Part shown: one piece after another, positions 46,416 to 54,722 of the stretch
Numbering within the stretch: position 1 is the first letter of the stretch
Layout of the letters: the number at the start of each line of letters is the position of its first letter
From: Ectothiorhodospira mobilis
Lineage (GTDB): Bacteria; Pseudomonadota; Gammaproteobacteria; Ectothiorhodospirales; Ectothiorhodospiraceae
Length of the DNA: 64,000 bases
Assembly (NCBI RefSeq): GCF_016584115.1
Contig: NZ_NRSK01000009.1
Span: 1-64,000, forward strand
Reading direction: 5' to 3'
The notes under the pieces: generated by a model
Told to the model about the DNA's origin: nothing
Seen by the model: the letters and a program-made list of their open reading frames with translations, nothing else
Databases searched by the model: none
Translations under genes and position numbers: made by a program

Positions 46416-47554
46416 GGGGGCTGATGATCCTGGGCGCGGTGTGCCTGCTGGCGGGCTGCGCCCCCATCACCGCCTCCATGGACCTGACCCCCGCCGAGGC
46501 GGTGCGCCGGGCCGTGGAGCGTCAGGACTACGGCCGCGCACGGGAGATCCTGCGGCGGCAGGAGGCGCGCGGGGAGGTGGCGCTGCCGCAGTCCCAGGTG
46601 GTGCGTGTGCAGCGCCTGGCCACTGCTCTGGAACAGGCGATGCTGCTGCAGGCGGCGGGGCATCTGCGGCGGGGGGAGTGGGCGGCGGCGGAAGCGGCCT
46701 ACCGGCGGGGTCTTGCCTGCTGCCCCGACAGTCGTGCACTGACGGCCGCACGGGAGCGGGCCCGGGAGGAGCAGGCGGCCCGGTTGCAGGCCCTGCGCAT
46801 CCGCCTGCTCCTGGCCCGGGGGCGCCATCTTGCGCGCCTGGCGGGGCTGTACCCGCAGTGGCTTCGTCTCGCCCCGCAGGATGCGGCGGCGCGGCGGGAG
46901 TGGGAGGCGGTCCGGGCCCAGGTGGGGCCGATGGCGCAGGCCCTGACCCGGCTGGGGGCCCGGGCCCTGGCCGGGGATGCCCCCTTTCTGGCCGTGGAGA
47001 GCCTGGAACTGGCCCGGGCCCTGGACCCGGGTGAGGCCGCCGAGCGGCGCCTGCAGGCGGCCCGTGCGGCCCGGGAGGGCCACCTGCTGGCGTTGCAGGA
47101 ACGACGCCGGGCCGAGGTCGAGGCCCTGGGGCGGGCCCGGCTGGCAGCCTTTCGCAGGGCCCTGGATGCGGGGGCGTTGATAGGCGCGCGCCGGCACCTG
47201 CAGGCCCTGGCGGCGGATCCCCCCCGGGGAGTGGATCTGGCGGAACTGCGCGCCCACCTGGAACGGGCCGTCACGGCGCGCATCGACTCCGGGCTGGAGG
47301 CGGGGCGGCGCCATTACCTGGCGGGGCGGATCCGCGAGGCCCTGGCGGTCTGGCGGGGATTGCAGGCATTGCGTCCGGGGGATGCGGAACTGGCGGCCCA
47401 TGTGCGCCGCGCCGAACGCGCCCTGGACTCCCTGCGCGCCCTGGAGGGGAGGTCAGTCCCCGCCGAAGAGGCGTCCGGCGATGCGAAAGCCGGCGGCGTA
47501 GGTGCCCAGGGCCGAACCCAGGGTGGAGAACAGGAACACCAGCAGGACCCGTGA
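46412..47554 (+). CDS. Alanine-rich TPR-like lipoprotein
   Basis: A 380-residue protein with a lipoprotein signal (LMILGAVCLLAGC, cleavage before the Cys) and a helical body rich in Ala, Arg, Leu and Glu with repeat-like AEAAYRRGL and AREAL units typical of tetratricopeptide repeats. It overlaps the cyclase stop (ATGA), so it may be the periplasmic partner of the cyclase sensor. The last about 34 residues (Gly, Gln and Glu-rich) are antisense to the end of the TraB-family gene and look like an accidental extension after stop-codon loss. Confidence 0.7.
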   Translation: MRGLMILGAVCLLAGCAPITASMDLTPAEAVRRAVERQDYGRAREILRRQEARGEVALPQSQVVRVQRLATALEQAMLLQAAGHLRRGEWAAAEAAYRRGLACCPDSRALTAARERAREEQAARLQALRIRLLLARGRHLARLAGLYPQWLRLAPQDAAARREWEAVRAQVGPMAQALTRLGARALAGDAPFLAVESLELARALDPGEAAERRLQAARAAREGHLLALQERRRAEVEALGRARLAAFRRALDAGALIGARRHLQALAADPPRGVDLAELRAHLERAVTARIDSGLEAGRRHYLAGRIREALAVWRGLQALRPGDAELAAHVRRAERALDSLRALEGRSVPAEEASGDAKAGGVGAQGRTQGGEQEHQQDP

Positions 47555-48676
47555 CACCCGGTTGCGCCACCAGCCGCGCAGGTGGGCCGTGTCCCGGCGC
47601 AGCTGGGAGAAATCGCCCACGGTGGGCTTGCGCAGCCAGGCCTCGGCGGCGGCGGCGACAAACCCTGCGCCGATGGTGGGGTTGAGCGAGGTCAGGGGGG
47701 CCGCCAGGGCGGCGGTGACCACGGTGACGGGATGGGCGGCGGCGAGGATGGCCCCGAGGCCCGTGAGCAGGCCGTTGATCAGTACCCAGTCGGCCACCAG
47801 CTGCCATCCCAGTTGCGGATTGCGGCTGAATCCCAGCACGAAGCCCGCCAGGATCAGGGCCACGATCAACCAGGGGATGGCCCGCGGCCAGCGCGCCGGC
47901 GGGGGTTCCTGATCCAGTTCGCGGATCACCTGGGCCGGGGGCTCGGCGGTGTCCGCCTCCAGGGCCTCCCGGATACCGGCCAGGTGTCCTGCCCCCACCA
48001 CCGCCAGCAGATGGCGGTGGCCGCCTGCGGCGGCCTCCTGGCGGATGCGGGCCGCCATATAGCGGTCCCGTTCGCGGATCAGGGGGTCGTACAGGGCCCG
48101 GGACTCCTGGGCGAACTGGTCGAAGGTGGATTCCAGCAGGTCGCCGCCCTTGAGGCGTTCGATCTCCTCCTCGGAGATGCGCTCCCGGGTGAGGATCCCG
48201 GCCAGCAGGCCGGTGAACAGGTTCATGCGCCGCCACCAGGGGATGTTGCGGTAACAGCGGCGCAGGGTGGTGCCCACCTCCCGGTCGATGAGCAACACCG
48301 GCAGGCCGGCGTTTTGTGCCTCGTGGAGGGCGGCGCGCATCTCCGCGCCGGGTTCGATGCCGAACTGCTCCGCCATGCGCTGCTGATAGGCCCCCAGGGC
48401 CAGGCTGGCGGTGACCATGGGGGCCTTGCCCCGGCGCAGCACCTGGAACAGGTCCATGCGCGCCAGGGCGCCGGGGTCCGCCAGGGCGTCATGGCGGCTG
48501 GGGCAGAGTTCCACCGCCACGGCATCGAAGGTGCCGCTGCGGACCAGCTCGCGCACGGTCTCGGCCGACACCCGGGAGACATGGGCCGTGCCCAGCACGG
48601 TCACGCGGGTGCCGTCCAGTTCCAGGGTGAAGCGGGGATCTTCCGGGGGTCGGGCTGCGGGGGCGGCGGGTTCCAT
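47453..48676 (-). CDS. TraB/PrgY-family membrane protein
   Basis: A 407-residue protein. The N-terminal TraB domain (about 15-250) has the start VTVLGTAHVS, VELCPSRHDAL, LIDREVGTTLRR and VVGAGHLAGI motifs of the family, which is related to GumN/TIKI proteases. A C-terminal membrane part has about four helices (270-400). PrgY blocks a peptide pheromone in enterococci; in proteobacteria the role is unknown. The ATG at 48676 is preferred to a TTG at 48697 in the same frame. It overlaps the convergent lipoprotein gene by 102 nt. Confidence 0.85.
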   Translation of the reverse strand: MEPAAPAARPPEDPRFTLELDGTRVTVLGTAHVSRVSAETVRELVRSGTFDAVAVELCPSRHDALADPGALARMDLFQVLRRGKAPMVTASLALGAYQQRMAEQFGIEPGAEMRAALHEAQNAGLPVLLIDREVGTTLRRCYRNIPWWRRMNLFTGLLAGILTRERISEEEIERLKGGDLLESTFDQFAQESRALYDPLIRERDRYMAARIRQEAAAGGHRHLLAVVGAGHLAGIREALEADTAEPPAQVIRELDQEPPPARWPRAIPWLIVALILAGFVLGFSRNPQLGWQLVADWVLINGLLTGLGAILAAAHPVTVVTAALAAPLTSLNPTIGAGFVAAAAEAWLRKPTVGDFSQLRRDTAHLRGWWRNRVSRVLLVFLFSTLGSALGTYAAGFRIAGRLFGGD

Positions 48677-48732
48677 GGGCGAAGGGGGTCCGGGCAAAAG
48701 GGCAACGATAGCAGCCCCCGCCGGTACTGTCT

Positions 48733-49764
48733 TCAGCCCGGCAGGGGATCCGCCCAGACGATGCGGTCGCGGCCGCTGTCCTTGGCCCGGTACATGGCCC
48801 GGTCGGCACGGCGGAAGAGGGTGCCGGGTTCCTCGCTGCCGCTGCCGCAGGCGATGCCGATGCTCACCGTGATGTCGATGGCCTGGCCCGGGGCGATCTC
48901 CAGGGGACGCTCACGGATGGCCTCGTGGAGGCGCCGGGCCCCCTGGTCCGCCGCCCCGGGATCGGCGTCTCCCATGAGCAGGACGAATTCCTCCCCGCCG
49001 TAGCGGAAGACCATGTCGCTCCTGCGGGTGAGGGCGCGCAGGCGGTCGGCCACCGCCAGCAGCACCTGATCCCCCGCCTGGTGGCCGAAACGATCGTTCA
49101 CCGCCTTGAAGTGGTCCACGTCCAGCACCAGCAGGCACAGGTTTCCGCCGGAGCGCCTTGCCACCGCCATCTCCCGCTCCAGCAGGCGGTCCAGGGCGGC
49201 CCGGTTCAGCAGCCCGGTGAGTGGATCGGTCTGCGCCGACTGCACGGCCTGGTGATAGAGCAGGGCGTTGCGCAGGGGGTAGACCAGCACGGTCAGGGCC
49301 TCCTCCAGGGCGTTCAGCTCCGCCGTGCGGAACTTGCGTCCACGCAGGATGCGCAATTCCCCCAGGGGGGTCTGTTCCACCACCAGGTTATAGCTGCAGA
49401 CATGGCGCGAGATGCGGCCGTGGCTGATGTGGATGCCCTGTGCCTGGCAATCGAAGGCGATGCCATCGTGGGGCACCAGCAGGTTCAGCGAGTCGGAGAA
49501 GATCCGGATCAGGGGGTCCAGTTCCAGGGTCGTCTGCAGGCGCTGCAGGATGGCCGCCGGGCTCGGCGGGATGGCCGCAGCCCCCTGGGGGGGCAGGTCC
49601 CCCTTGCCGCCCTGCAGCAACTGCGTGGGGCCGGACATCAGCGTATTGTCGCCCTTGTGGGCCTGCTGGAGCGGTGAGCGGATGATGTGGCGCATCATGG
49701 CGGGGACTCGGCTGGGTGTTGCCTGCCGTGAAGCGATTTCCGTGCCAGACTTGGATGCGCCCAT
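48733..49764 (-). CDS. GGDEF-domain diguanylate cyclase
   Basis: A 343-residue protein. An N-terminal region (about 55-165) resembles a degenerate GAF-type sensor. The GGDEF domain (about 175-340) has the intact active site RYGGEEF, so c-di-GMP synthesis is expected; an RxxD inhibitory site is present in RLRALTRRSD-like form only loosely. No EAL domain. The start is uncertain: ATG 49764, 49698 or 49638 are all in frame and none has a clear ribosome site. It is divergent from the ABC-F gene. Confidence 0.85.
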   Translation of the reverse strand: MGASKSGTEIASRQATPSRVPAMMRHIIRSPLQQAHKGDNTLMSGPTQLLQGGKGDLPPQGAAAIPPSPAAILQRLQTTLELDPLIRIFSDSLNLLVPHDGIAFDCQAQGIHISHGRISRHVCSYNLVVEQTPLGELRILRGRKFRTAELNALEEALTVLVYPLRNALLYHQAVQSAQTDPLTGLLNRAALDRLLEREMAVARRSGGNLCLLVLDVDHFKAVNDRFGHQAGDQVLLAVADRLRALTRRSDMVFRYGGEEFVLLMGDADPGAADQGARRLHEAIRERPLEIAPGQAIDITVSIGIACGSGSEEPGTLFRRADRAMYRAKDSGRDRIVWADPLPG

Positions 49765-49903
49765 GATTCAATGGGTTGCGCTTGTATTGAGGATGGGCGA
49801 CGGAAATCCGTCGCCGCCCTCGGCCGTTCCGTTCCAGGGTGTGACGGATTTCCGGTCCCGCCGGGGCGGCGGTGCGCCCGGTGGGCTGGTAGACTCCCGC
49901 CCC

Positions 49904-51805
49904 ATGCTGAAACTGGAAGACCTGACATTGCGCCGGGGGCCCCACGTCCTGTTCGAAGGGGCCGATCTCACCCTCCATCCGGGTTGGCGCGTGGGCCTGA
50001 CCGGGGCCAATGGCACGGGCAAGTCCAGCCTCTTCGCCCTGCTGCTGGGGGAGCTGTCGCCGGACCGGGGCCACTGCCGGCTGCCGGAGGGCTGGGTGAT
50101 CGCCCATGTGGCACAGGAGGTGGAGGCCTCGCAGCGCACGGCCCTGGACTATGTCATGGACGGCGACGCGGAGTTGCGCCGGCTGCAGGGCGAGGTGGAG
50201 GCGGCCCAGGCCGCCGGTGACGGCACCCGCCTGGGGGCCCTGCACAGCCGCCTGGACGCCATCGACGCCTGGACCGCCGAGAGCCGGGCGGGGCGTCTGC
50301 TCCACGGCCTGGGATTCGCCCCCGGCGAGGAGCAGCGGCCGGTGTCCACCTTCTCCGGGGGCTGGCGCATGCGCCTGAACCTGGCCCGGGCCCTCATGTG
50401 CCGTTCCGACCTGCTGCTGCTGGACGAGCCCACCAACCACCTGGATCTGGAGGCGGTGCTGTGGCTGGAGCAATGGCTTGCCCAGTATCCCGGCACCCTC
50501 CTGCTCATCTCCCACGACCGGGATTTCCTGGACCGGGTGGTGAGCCACGTGGCCCACATCGAGCAGGGCCGCGTCACCCTCTACAGCGGCACCTATTCCG
50601 ATTTCGAGCAGGCCCGGGCCGAGGCCCTGCGCCGCCAGCAGGCCCAGCACGAGCGCCAGCAGCGGGAGATCGCCCACCTGGAGGGCTTCGTGGCCCGCTT
50701 CCGCGCCAAGGCCACCAAGGCCCGCCAGGCCCAGAGCCGGCTCAAGGCCCTGGAGCGCATGACCCGGGTGGCCGCCGCCCATGTGGACACCCCCTTTCGC
50801 TTCACCTTCCCCGCCCCGCAGCGTCTGCCGGACCCTTTGCTCAAGCTGGACCGGACCGCGGCGGGGTACGCTGAGACGCCGGTGCTGACCGGCGTGGAGT
50901 TGTCCCTGCACCCCGGGGATCGCCTGGGGCTGCTGGGGCCCAACGGGGCCGGCAAGTCCACCCTGGTGCGGCTGCTGGCGGGGGCGGCGGAGCCGGTGTC
51001 GGGACGGCGGGAACCGGCCCCGGACCTGGCGGTGGGCTACTTTGCCCAGCATCAGCTGGAGCAGCTGGACCTGGAGGCCAGCCCCCTGCTGCATCTGCAG
51101 CGCCTGGACCCCGGGGCCCGGGAACAGCCCCTGCGGGATTTTCTGGGGGGCTTTGGTTTCCACGGCGATCAGGCCCTGGCGCCGGTGGGACCCTTCTCCG
51201 GCGGGGAGAAGGCCCGCCTGGTGCTGGCCCTGCTGGTGTACCAGCGGCCCAACCTGCTGCTTCTGGACGAGCCCACCAACCACCTGGACATGGACATGCG
51301 CCATGCCCTGGAGATGGCCCTGCAGGGGTTCGAGGGGGCGGTGGTGCTGGTCTCCCACGACCGCCACATGCTGCGCAGCGTCTGCGATGACTTCCTCTTG
51401 GTGGCCGACGGCGGTGTGGCCCCCTTCGATGGGGACCTGGAGGACTACCGCCAGTGGCTGGCGGAGCGGGAGCGGGCGGCCCAGCCCCCCCAGGGGGCCT
51501 CCGCCGGGGATCACGGCGCCACCCGGCGCAAGGCCCGCCGGCGGGAGGAGGCGGAGCGCCGCCGCCGCCAGAAGCCCCTGCGGGACCGGGTGGCCCGGCT
51601 GGAGCGGGAGCACGAGGATCTGGAGCGCCAGCGGGCGGAACTGGAGCAGGCCCTGGCCGACCCCGCCCTCTACGAGGAGGGGGGCAAGGCCCGCCTGCAG
51701 GAGCTGCTGGGGGGCCAGGCCCGGGTGGAACGGGATCTGGCGCGGGTGGAGGGGGAATGGCTGGAGGCCTGCGAGGCCCTGGAACAGGACGGGGCCGGAG
51801 AATGA
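49904..51805 (+). CDS. ABC-F family ATPase (YheS/Uup type)
   Basis: A 633-residue cytoplasmic protein with two ABC ATPase domains and no membrane part. Walker A motifs GANGTGKSS (near 39) and GPNGAGKST (near 348), signature motifs FSGGWRMRLNLARAL and FSGGEKARLVLALL, and two DEPTNHLD Walker B motifs are present. A linker with charged helices (about 235-300) and a coiled C-terminal tail (about 540-630) fit YheS. ABC-F proteins act on the ribosome in translation. The ATG at 49904 was chosen over the longer open frame from 49412. Confidence 0.9.
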   Translation: MLKLEDLTLRRGPHVLFEGADLTLHPGWRVGLTGANGTGKSSLFALLLGELSPDRGHCRLPEGWVIAHVAQEVEASQRTALDYVMDGDAELRRLQGEVEAAQAAGDGTRLGALHSRLDAIDAWTAESRAGRLLHGLGFAPGEEQRPVSTFSGGWRMRLNLARALMCRSDLLLLDEPTNHLDLEAVLWLEQWLAQYPGTLLLISHDRDFLDRVVSHVAHIEQGRVTLYSGTYSDFEQARAEALRRQQAQHERQQREIAHLEGFVARFRAKATKARQAQSRLKALERMTRVAAAHVDTPFRFTFPAPQRLPDPLLKLDRTAAGYAETPVLTGVELSLHPGDRLGLLGPNGAGKSTLVRLLAGAAEPVSGRREPAPDLAVGYFAQHQLEQLDLEASPLLHLQRLDPGAREQPLRDFLGGFGFHGDQALAPVGPFSGGEKARLVLALLVYQRPNLLLLDEPTNHLDMDMRHALEMALQGFEGAVVLVSHDRHMLRSVCDDFLLVADGGVAPFDGDLEDYRQWLAERERAAQPPQGASAGDHGATRRKARRREEAERRRRQKPLRDRVARLEREHEDLERQRAELEQALADPALYEEGGKARLQELLGGQARVERDLARVEGEWLEACEALEQDGAGE

Positions 51806-51815
51806 CCGGCCGCCG

Positions 51816-52670
51816 CTAGTCGCCGCCGGTGACCTGGATGCGGTATGTCTCCAGCAGACGGCCGTCCTGATCCACCACCCGCACCGTCCAGGGGCCGGTC
51901 CACTGCGGTCGGAGGGTCTTGCTGGACCAGACGCGCCAGCGTGGTCCATCCACCTGGAAGCGCACCTCGCCCATGTCCCAGCCCTGGTAACGCCACTGGT
52001 GGACGATGGCGCCCCCCTCGTGGTTCCGGATCTCGGTGAAGAACAGGACCTTGCCGGCATCGGCGTCCACCGCCTCCAGGCGGTCCACCGGTTCCCGGTG
52101 CTCGATGCCGGAGGTGAACGCGGCCCGGGCGACGTGGCCGTGGGGGCCGGGTCCGGTCTCCCGGGGAACGCCCTGCTGGGCCCGGTCTTCGGGGGTGTCC
52201 TCCCCATTGGGGGGCTCAACCCCCTGGTCCTCGGCCCCCTCCTCCATGTTCCGGGACCCGGCCTCCGTGGCAGGGGGGTCGTCCTTCCCCGTGCCGCCGG
52301 CTCGGGGGGGCTCCTCCATGGTTTTGTCCTCCCTGGCCTCGCCCCCGATTCCATCCCCGTATCCGTCGGTGGCGGCTGGGTCCATGCCGCCCGCCTCGCC
52401 GGCGGGGCCGTCGGGGGTCGCCGGGTCCTGTGCGCCCGGGGCTGGTTCCTGGGGCATGCCGGTGTCCCCGGTTCCGGTCTGTACCCCGCCGGGAGCATCG
52501 CCCGGCATTCCGGAGGCCGCCCCGTCGCCGGACTGGGCCAGGCGCAGCGCGGGGTGGTCCGTTTCCCCGTGATGGTGGGCGGCGGCCGGCTGCAACGGCA
52601 GCAGAAGGGCCAGGGCGGCGGGGGCCACCAGGCGGGGGGCGAGAGAACGCGGCGGGTTCGGCTGTCTCAT
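51816..52670 (-). CDS. Exported DUF2914 domain protein
   Basis: A 284-residue protein. A signal peptide ends near AAAHHHGE. A long low-complexity region (about 45-170) rich in Gly, Pro, Asp and Glu and a C-terminal DUF2914 domain (about 185-284) follow. The domain has the phrases FFTEIRNHEG and QWRYQGWDMGEVRFQVDGPRWRVWSSK. Function unknown. The ATG at 52670 has AGGGAG upstream; the longer start at 52712 was rejected. It ends 10 nt from the convergent ABC-F gene. Confidence 0.82.
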   Translation of the reverse strand: MRQPNPPRSLAPRLVAPAALALLLPLQPAAAHHHGETDHPALRLAQSGDGAASGMPGDAPGGVQTGTGDTGMPQEPAPGAQDPATPDGPAGEAGGMDPAATDGYGDGIGGEAREDKTMEEPPRAGGTGKDDPPATEAGSRNMEEGAEDQGVEPPNGEDTPEDRAQQGVPRETGPGPHGHVARAAFTSGIEHREPVDRLEAVDADAGKVLFFTEIRNHEGGAIVHQWRYQGWDMGEVRFQVDGPRWRVWSSKTLRPQWTGPWTVRVVDQDGRLLETYRIQVTGGD

Positions 52671-52776
52671 GGACTCGGTCTCCCTGCTGTCATCTTTTTC
52701 GCCATGGAGCATAGGGGCGGTGCAGCGCCCGCGCCAGGGCCAGGAGCGGGGATCGTGACGTGTGCCACGGCGGCGG

Positions 52777-53208
52777 TCACTGCACGATGAAACCCGTGAA
52801 GTAGAGATTGCTCACCGCCTGGGAGCCGGTGATCTCCTGCATGGTCTCCTGCAGCCGTGCCAGGGCTTCGCTGCGCAGGGTCTCGCGGTTGCTGGCCTTC
52901 TGCACGGCCTCGGGATCGCGGCCACCGAAGAAGGTGATGAGGCGGTCGCGGACCACGGGCATGTGTTTTTCCAGTTTGGCGGCGTCCTCGGCCGTCTCCA
53001 CGTAGAACTGGGCCTGGATCTGCAGGTATTGGGGGCGGCGCGGGTTGTCCAGGTTCACCACCAGGGCCGGTTCCAGGGGGAGGTAGCCGGGATAGGTCTT
53101 CTCCGGCTTGCCGCCGCCGGCGGCCTGGGCCGTGGTGCCCAGGCCCAGCATCAGGATCAGGGTCAGTATCCGGGCGGGGTGGACGAGTCTGCGGATGGCT
53201 GCTTGCAT
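52777..53208 (-). CDS. FliL-like protein outside a flagellar locus
   Basis: A 143-residue protein. An N-terminal hydrophobic segment (about 10-30, either an anchor or a signal ending in AQA) is followed by a FliL-like domain with YLPLEPALVVNLDNPRRPQYLQIQAQFYVE and a C-terminus NLYFTGFIVQ. FliL supports the flagellar stator and motor. No flagellar gene is seen in the window. The start at 53208 gives the family length; the longer frame to 53910 overlaps the next gene in another frame. It is 80 nt downstream of the DUF2058 gene. Confidence 0.82.
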   Translation of the reverse strand: MQAAIRRLVHPARILTLILMLGLGTTAQAAGGGKPEKTYPGYLPLEPALVVNLDNPRRPQYLQIQAQFYVETAEDAAKLEKHMPVVRDRLITFFGGRDPEAVQKASNRETLRSEALARLQETMQEITGSQAVSNLYFTGFIVQ

Positions 53209-53288
53209 GGGGCTGGCTACTCTCGGGTCGGCATCGAAGGGGTGGGAGGAGGGCGGTCCGCCATCGGCGGGCCGTCCCGGTGCGGGGG

Positions 53289-53774
53289 TCATTCCCCCGC
53301 CTCCTCTGCCGGGAAGAGGACGGTGCGTTTCGGATCCATGCGCAGCATCTCCCGTCCCACTCGGGTGGGCAAAAGATGGCGCCGCCCGTCCAGAAAGGCG
53401 ATGCACAGCCGCCCCTCGGCCAGGGCCTGCTGCTGGGACGGGGTCACGTAGACATGCTTGATGCTCTGGCCCACCTGGAAGTGGTAGGGCAGCTCCGCCT
53501 GCTCGCTGTTCTCGCGGTGGGCGGACACCAGCTCCCGCAACCGGGCCTTGAGGGCGCGCTCCGTGGGGCCGCCGGAGGGCGTGCGCTCCTTGCGGGGGGC
53601 GGCGCTCTGGCGGGCCCTGTCGCCGGATGGCTTGCCCTTTCCGGGGGTGCGTCGCGGCCCTTTGCCCCGGTGGCCCTTGCCCGCTTTGCGCGGCGCGGGG
53701 GCCTCCGCCTGCCGGACCTGTTCCTCGCTGACCAGTCCGGCCTGAAGCAGTTGTTCGCGCAGGCTCCGGGTCAT
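53289..53774 (-). CDS. DUF2058 family protein
   Basis: A 161-residue cytoplasmic protein. The N-terminus MTRSLREQLLQAGLVSEEQ and a C-terminal part with YHFQVGQSIKHVYVTPSQQQALAEG are characteristic of DUF2058 (YaiL-like); the middle is a Lys/Arg/Gly/Pro-rich, likely disordered, basic stretch (about 25-75) that could bind nucleic acid. It overlaps the MtfA gene stop by 4 nt, so the two are coupled. Function unknown. Confidence 0.87.
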   Translation of the reverse strand: MTRSLREQLLQAGLVSEEQVRQAEAPAPRKAGKGHRGKGPRRTPGKGKPSGDRARQSAAPRKERTPSGGPTERALKARLRELVSAHRENSEQAELPYHFQVGQSIKHVYVTPSQQQALAEGRLCIAFLDGRRHLLPTRVGREMLRMDPKRTVLFPAEEAGE

Positions 53775-54547
53775 GCGGTGCTCCCGGTTGCAGCGTCCCT
53801 TCCCCCCGGCAGGCGGGCCAGCGGATCCTGGCGGAAGAATCGCCGGAATTGATCGTAGACCTCGGGGTAATGTTCCGCCAGCAGGCGGGGTTGGACGAAG
53901 AAATATTCACTCATGACGGCGAAGAACTCGGCCGGATCCTGGGCGGCATAGGGGTCAAACGGACGGCTGTCGGCATGCCGGTGGAGGTCATCGTAGGCCG
54001 TCGTCATGATCCGGGTCCAGTCCCGGGGGGGCATGTCCCGGTGCAGCGGAGGCATGCCGTTGGCGCTGCCGTTGCGCATGTCCAGGGTGTGGGTGAACTC
54101 GTGGATGGCCAGGGATTCCCCCCGCTGCAGTGTCCCCCAGGAGAGGACCACGGGGCCCCGTTCCCAGGCCTCGCCGCTGTAGGGGGCCTCGTCCATGTGC
54201 AGGACGCCCCATTCGTCCACCACCTCGTGGCGGGGCAGGAAGTCGTCGGCGTAGACGATGATGCTGGTCCACTGGTCGTACCAGTCCAGCCCCAGCTCCA
54301 AAATGGGCAGGCAGGCCTCCAGGGCGATGTCCAGGGCCATCTCCGGGCTGATCTCCAGGCCATGGGCACCGAAGAAGCGTTTCTCCTCCAGGAACTGGGT
54401 GGTCAGGACCCGCAGACGGGCCCGCTCTGCCGGGTTCAGTGCCGCCGACAGGGGGAGGCTCTGCACGGCCCGGCGCCAGAGGGTGTCCGGTATGGGGGCG
54501 CGGGCCAGGGCGCGTCGGCGGCGCCAGTTGCGCAGCAATGAGGCCAT
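53771..54547 (-). CDS. mtfA: MtfA-family zinc peptidase
   Basis: A 258-residue zinc-dependent peptidase (family M90). The HExxH motif is visible as HEFTH within SLAIHEFTHTLDM, and a downstream Glu in DPAEFFAVMSEYFF supplies the third ligand. In E. coli MtfA binds Mlc and affects glucose uptake; no Mlc-type gene is here. It leads the unit mtfA-DUF2058-fliL-like. A promoter is not evident in the 54548-54722 gap. Confidence 0.9.
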   Translation of the reverse strand: MASLLRNWRRRRALARAPIPDTLWRRAVQSLPLSAALNPAERARLRVLTTQFLEEKRFFGAHGLEISPEMALDIALEACLPILELGLDWYDQWTSIIVYADDFLPRHEVVDEWGVLHMDEAPYSGEAWERGPVVLSWGTLQRGESLAIHEFTHTLDMRNGSANGMPPLHRDMPPRDWTRIMTTAYDDLHRHADSRPFDPYAAQDPAEFFAVMSEYFFVQPRLLAEHYPEVYDQFRRFFRQDPLARLPGGRDAATGSTA

Positions 54548-54673
54548 GGAGGCGCATCCGTGATCGATTCATTGCGTATTATCGGTCAGCGGCGCGGCGC
54601 TGTCATGGCCCGCGTCGGCCGGGTGGCGGGGGGATGCCCCCGCCCCTCGTCCCGGCGCATGCAGTATCCTGTG

Positions 54674-54699
54674 TGCATGGGGGTTTCCCCGGCCATGCA
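54674..54699. repeat. Inverted repeat upstream of gshA
   Basis: TGCATGG at 54674-54680 is the exact reverse complement of CCATGCA at 54693-54699, with GGG and CCC tracts between. It ends just before the AAAAAAGGA ribosome site of gshA, so it may be an operator or a leader hairpin. Confidence 0.35.
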
Positions 54700-54722
54700 T
54701 CTCGAAAAAAGGATCTGTAACG

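Noticed and set aside
52777-53910. 377-residue frame extending the FliL-like protein
   Set aside because: The extra N-terminus is the DUF2058 and MtfA region read in a wrong frame.
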